A DNA stretch of 12,696 nucleotides from Solirubrobacterales bacterium. Lineage in GTDB: Bacteria; Actinomycetota; Thermoleophilia; Solirubrobacterales; Solirubrobacteraceae. Location: the NCBI GenBank assembly GCA_013695395.1, contig JACDAP010000048.1:1-12696 (forward strand), read 5' to 3'. The notes beneath the pieces were generated by a model that was given only the letters and a program-made list of their open reading frames with translations, was not told where the DNA came from and did not search any database. Below are positions 12,272 to 12,696 of this stretch, piece after piece; positions within the stretch are counted from its first letter, which is position 1; every line of letters begins with the position of its first letter. A program made the translations under genes and the position numbers.

Positions 12272-12696
12272 ATGAGCAAGAAGCAGAAGCGCGTCCGAGC
12301 GAAAGCGCGTAAGCGACATCTACCGGTGCGTTCCTCGAGAGCGGCCGTCATCTCGCGGGGCGTGGTGGCCGGCTTCGTCGTCGGGCTGCCCGGGCCAGGC
12401 GTAGGGACCGCAGCCGCCGCGGCCCCCTCGCCGCCGTTCCTGCTCAAGGACGTCAACCTCGGCGCCCAGCCGTCTGACCCTCGCGAGTTCACAGCGGTGG
12501 GGGCCACGACGTCTTCACCGCCGACGACGGCGTCAACGGGCGGGAGTTGTGGAGGAGCGACGGCACCACCGACGGCACCACCCTGGTCAAGGACATCCGG
12601 CCCGGCCCGGCCGCCAGCTCCCCGGGCTCCCTGGCCGCCGTCGGCGGCGTCGGCTACTTCCGCACCTTCGACGACGTCAACGGGTCTGAGTTGTGG
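12272..12696 (+). CDS. ELWxxDGT-repeat exported protein, 3' truncated and apparently frameshifted
   Basis: The ATG at 12272 follows GAGG at 6-nt spacing. The first ~50 residues are a long, basic signal sequence (MSKKQKRVRAKARKR, then a hydrophobic stretch ending AAAAA). The mature part starts FLLKDVNLGAQPSDPREFTA, as in ELWxxDGT-repeat proteins, which are beta-propeller-like secreted proteins. After a run of five G (12499-12503), homology continues only in another frame: HDVFTADDGVNGRELW, RSDGT, LVKDIRPG and a second NGSELW reaching the window edge. The second frame has a TGA at 12475-12477, so it cannot be read from upstream. One extra G in the run would restore a single frame. It is either a sequence error or a real frameshift. 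The function of these proteins is unknown. Confidence 0.7.
   Translation, partial: MSKKQKRVRAKARKRHLPVRSSRAAVISRGVVAGFVVGLPGPGVGTAAAAAPSPPFLLKDVNLGAQPSDPREFTAVGATTSSPPTTASTGGSCGGATAPPTAPPWSRTSGPARPPAPRAPWPPSAASATSAPSTTSTGLSC

Noticed and set aside
11779..12507. Upstream minus-strand extension of the cyclase to 496 residues
   Set aside because: The added part has no similarity to the family and runs across the DUF1653 gene in another frame. The fold starts right after the ATG at 11778.

Overview
This is a very GC-rich, gene-dense window from an actinobacterium. Three kinds of protein point to the class Thermoleophilia (Solirubrobacterales: Solirubrobacter, Conexibacter, Patulibacter relatives): paired arylsulfotransferase-like lipoproteins, short exported RTX-like proteins ending in a Cys-containing tail, and an ELWxxDGT-repeat exported protein. 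The lineage call is inference. No RNA genes, insertion sequences, CRISPR arrays or phage genes were seen.

Layout. 1-274 (+): 3' end of an HrpA-type RNA helicase. 280-383: two tandem REP-like hairpin units. 426-710 (+): small His-rich protein of unknown function. 750-1466 (+): SpoU/TrmH-family RNA 2'-O-methyltransferase. 1456-2973 (-): arylsulfotransferase-like lipoprotein, overlapping the methyltransferase tail to tail. 3039-4514 (+): GT39-like membrane glycosyltransferase. 4604-5470 (-) and 5629-6102 (+): two divergent RTX-like exported proteins. 6095-6784 and 6804-8168 (+): an OmpR-family response regulator and its histidine kinase, in an operon with the second RTX gene. 8198-8506 (+): small conserved protein. 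8545-10455 (-): a second, larger arylsulfotransferase-like lipoprotein. 10639-11016 (+): FKBP prolyl isomerase. 11017-11778 (-): cyclase/kynurenine-formamidase-like metal hydrolase. 11871-12083 (-): DUF1653 protein, possibly coupled to a short upstream ORF. 12272-12696 (+): start of an ELWxxDGT-repeat exported protein with an apparent frameshift.

The most interesting part is 4604-8506. Two secreted RTX-like, probably Ca2+-binding, paralogues diverge from one 158-bp promoter region. That region holds four GTGAG/CTCAC boxes in a dyad, with exact 11-bp spacing within each arm. This is the helical phasing used by OmpR/PhoB-type regulators, and such a regulator is encoded just downstream, overlapping the second RTX gene by 8 bp. 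A simple reading is an autoregulated two-component module controlling exported RTX proteins, perhaps in response to Ca2+ or envelope state. The signal and the calcium link are inference.

A second pattern concerns translation starts. Four genes have a -10-like hexamer (consensus [T/C]ANNNT) ending exactly 6 nt before the start codon, as expected for leaderless mRNAs. Several others have ordinary Shine-Dalgarno sites. This pattern was used to choose starts.
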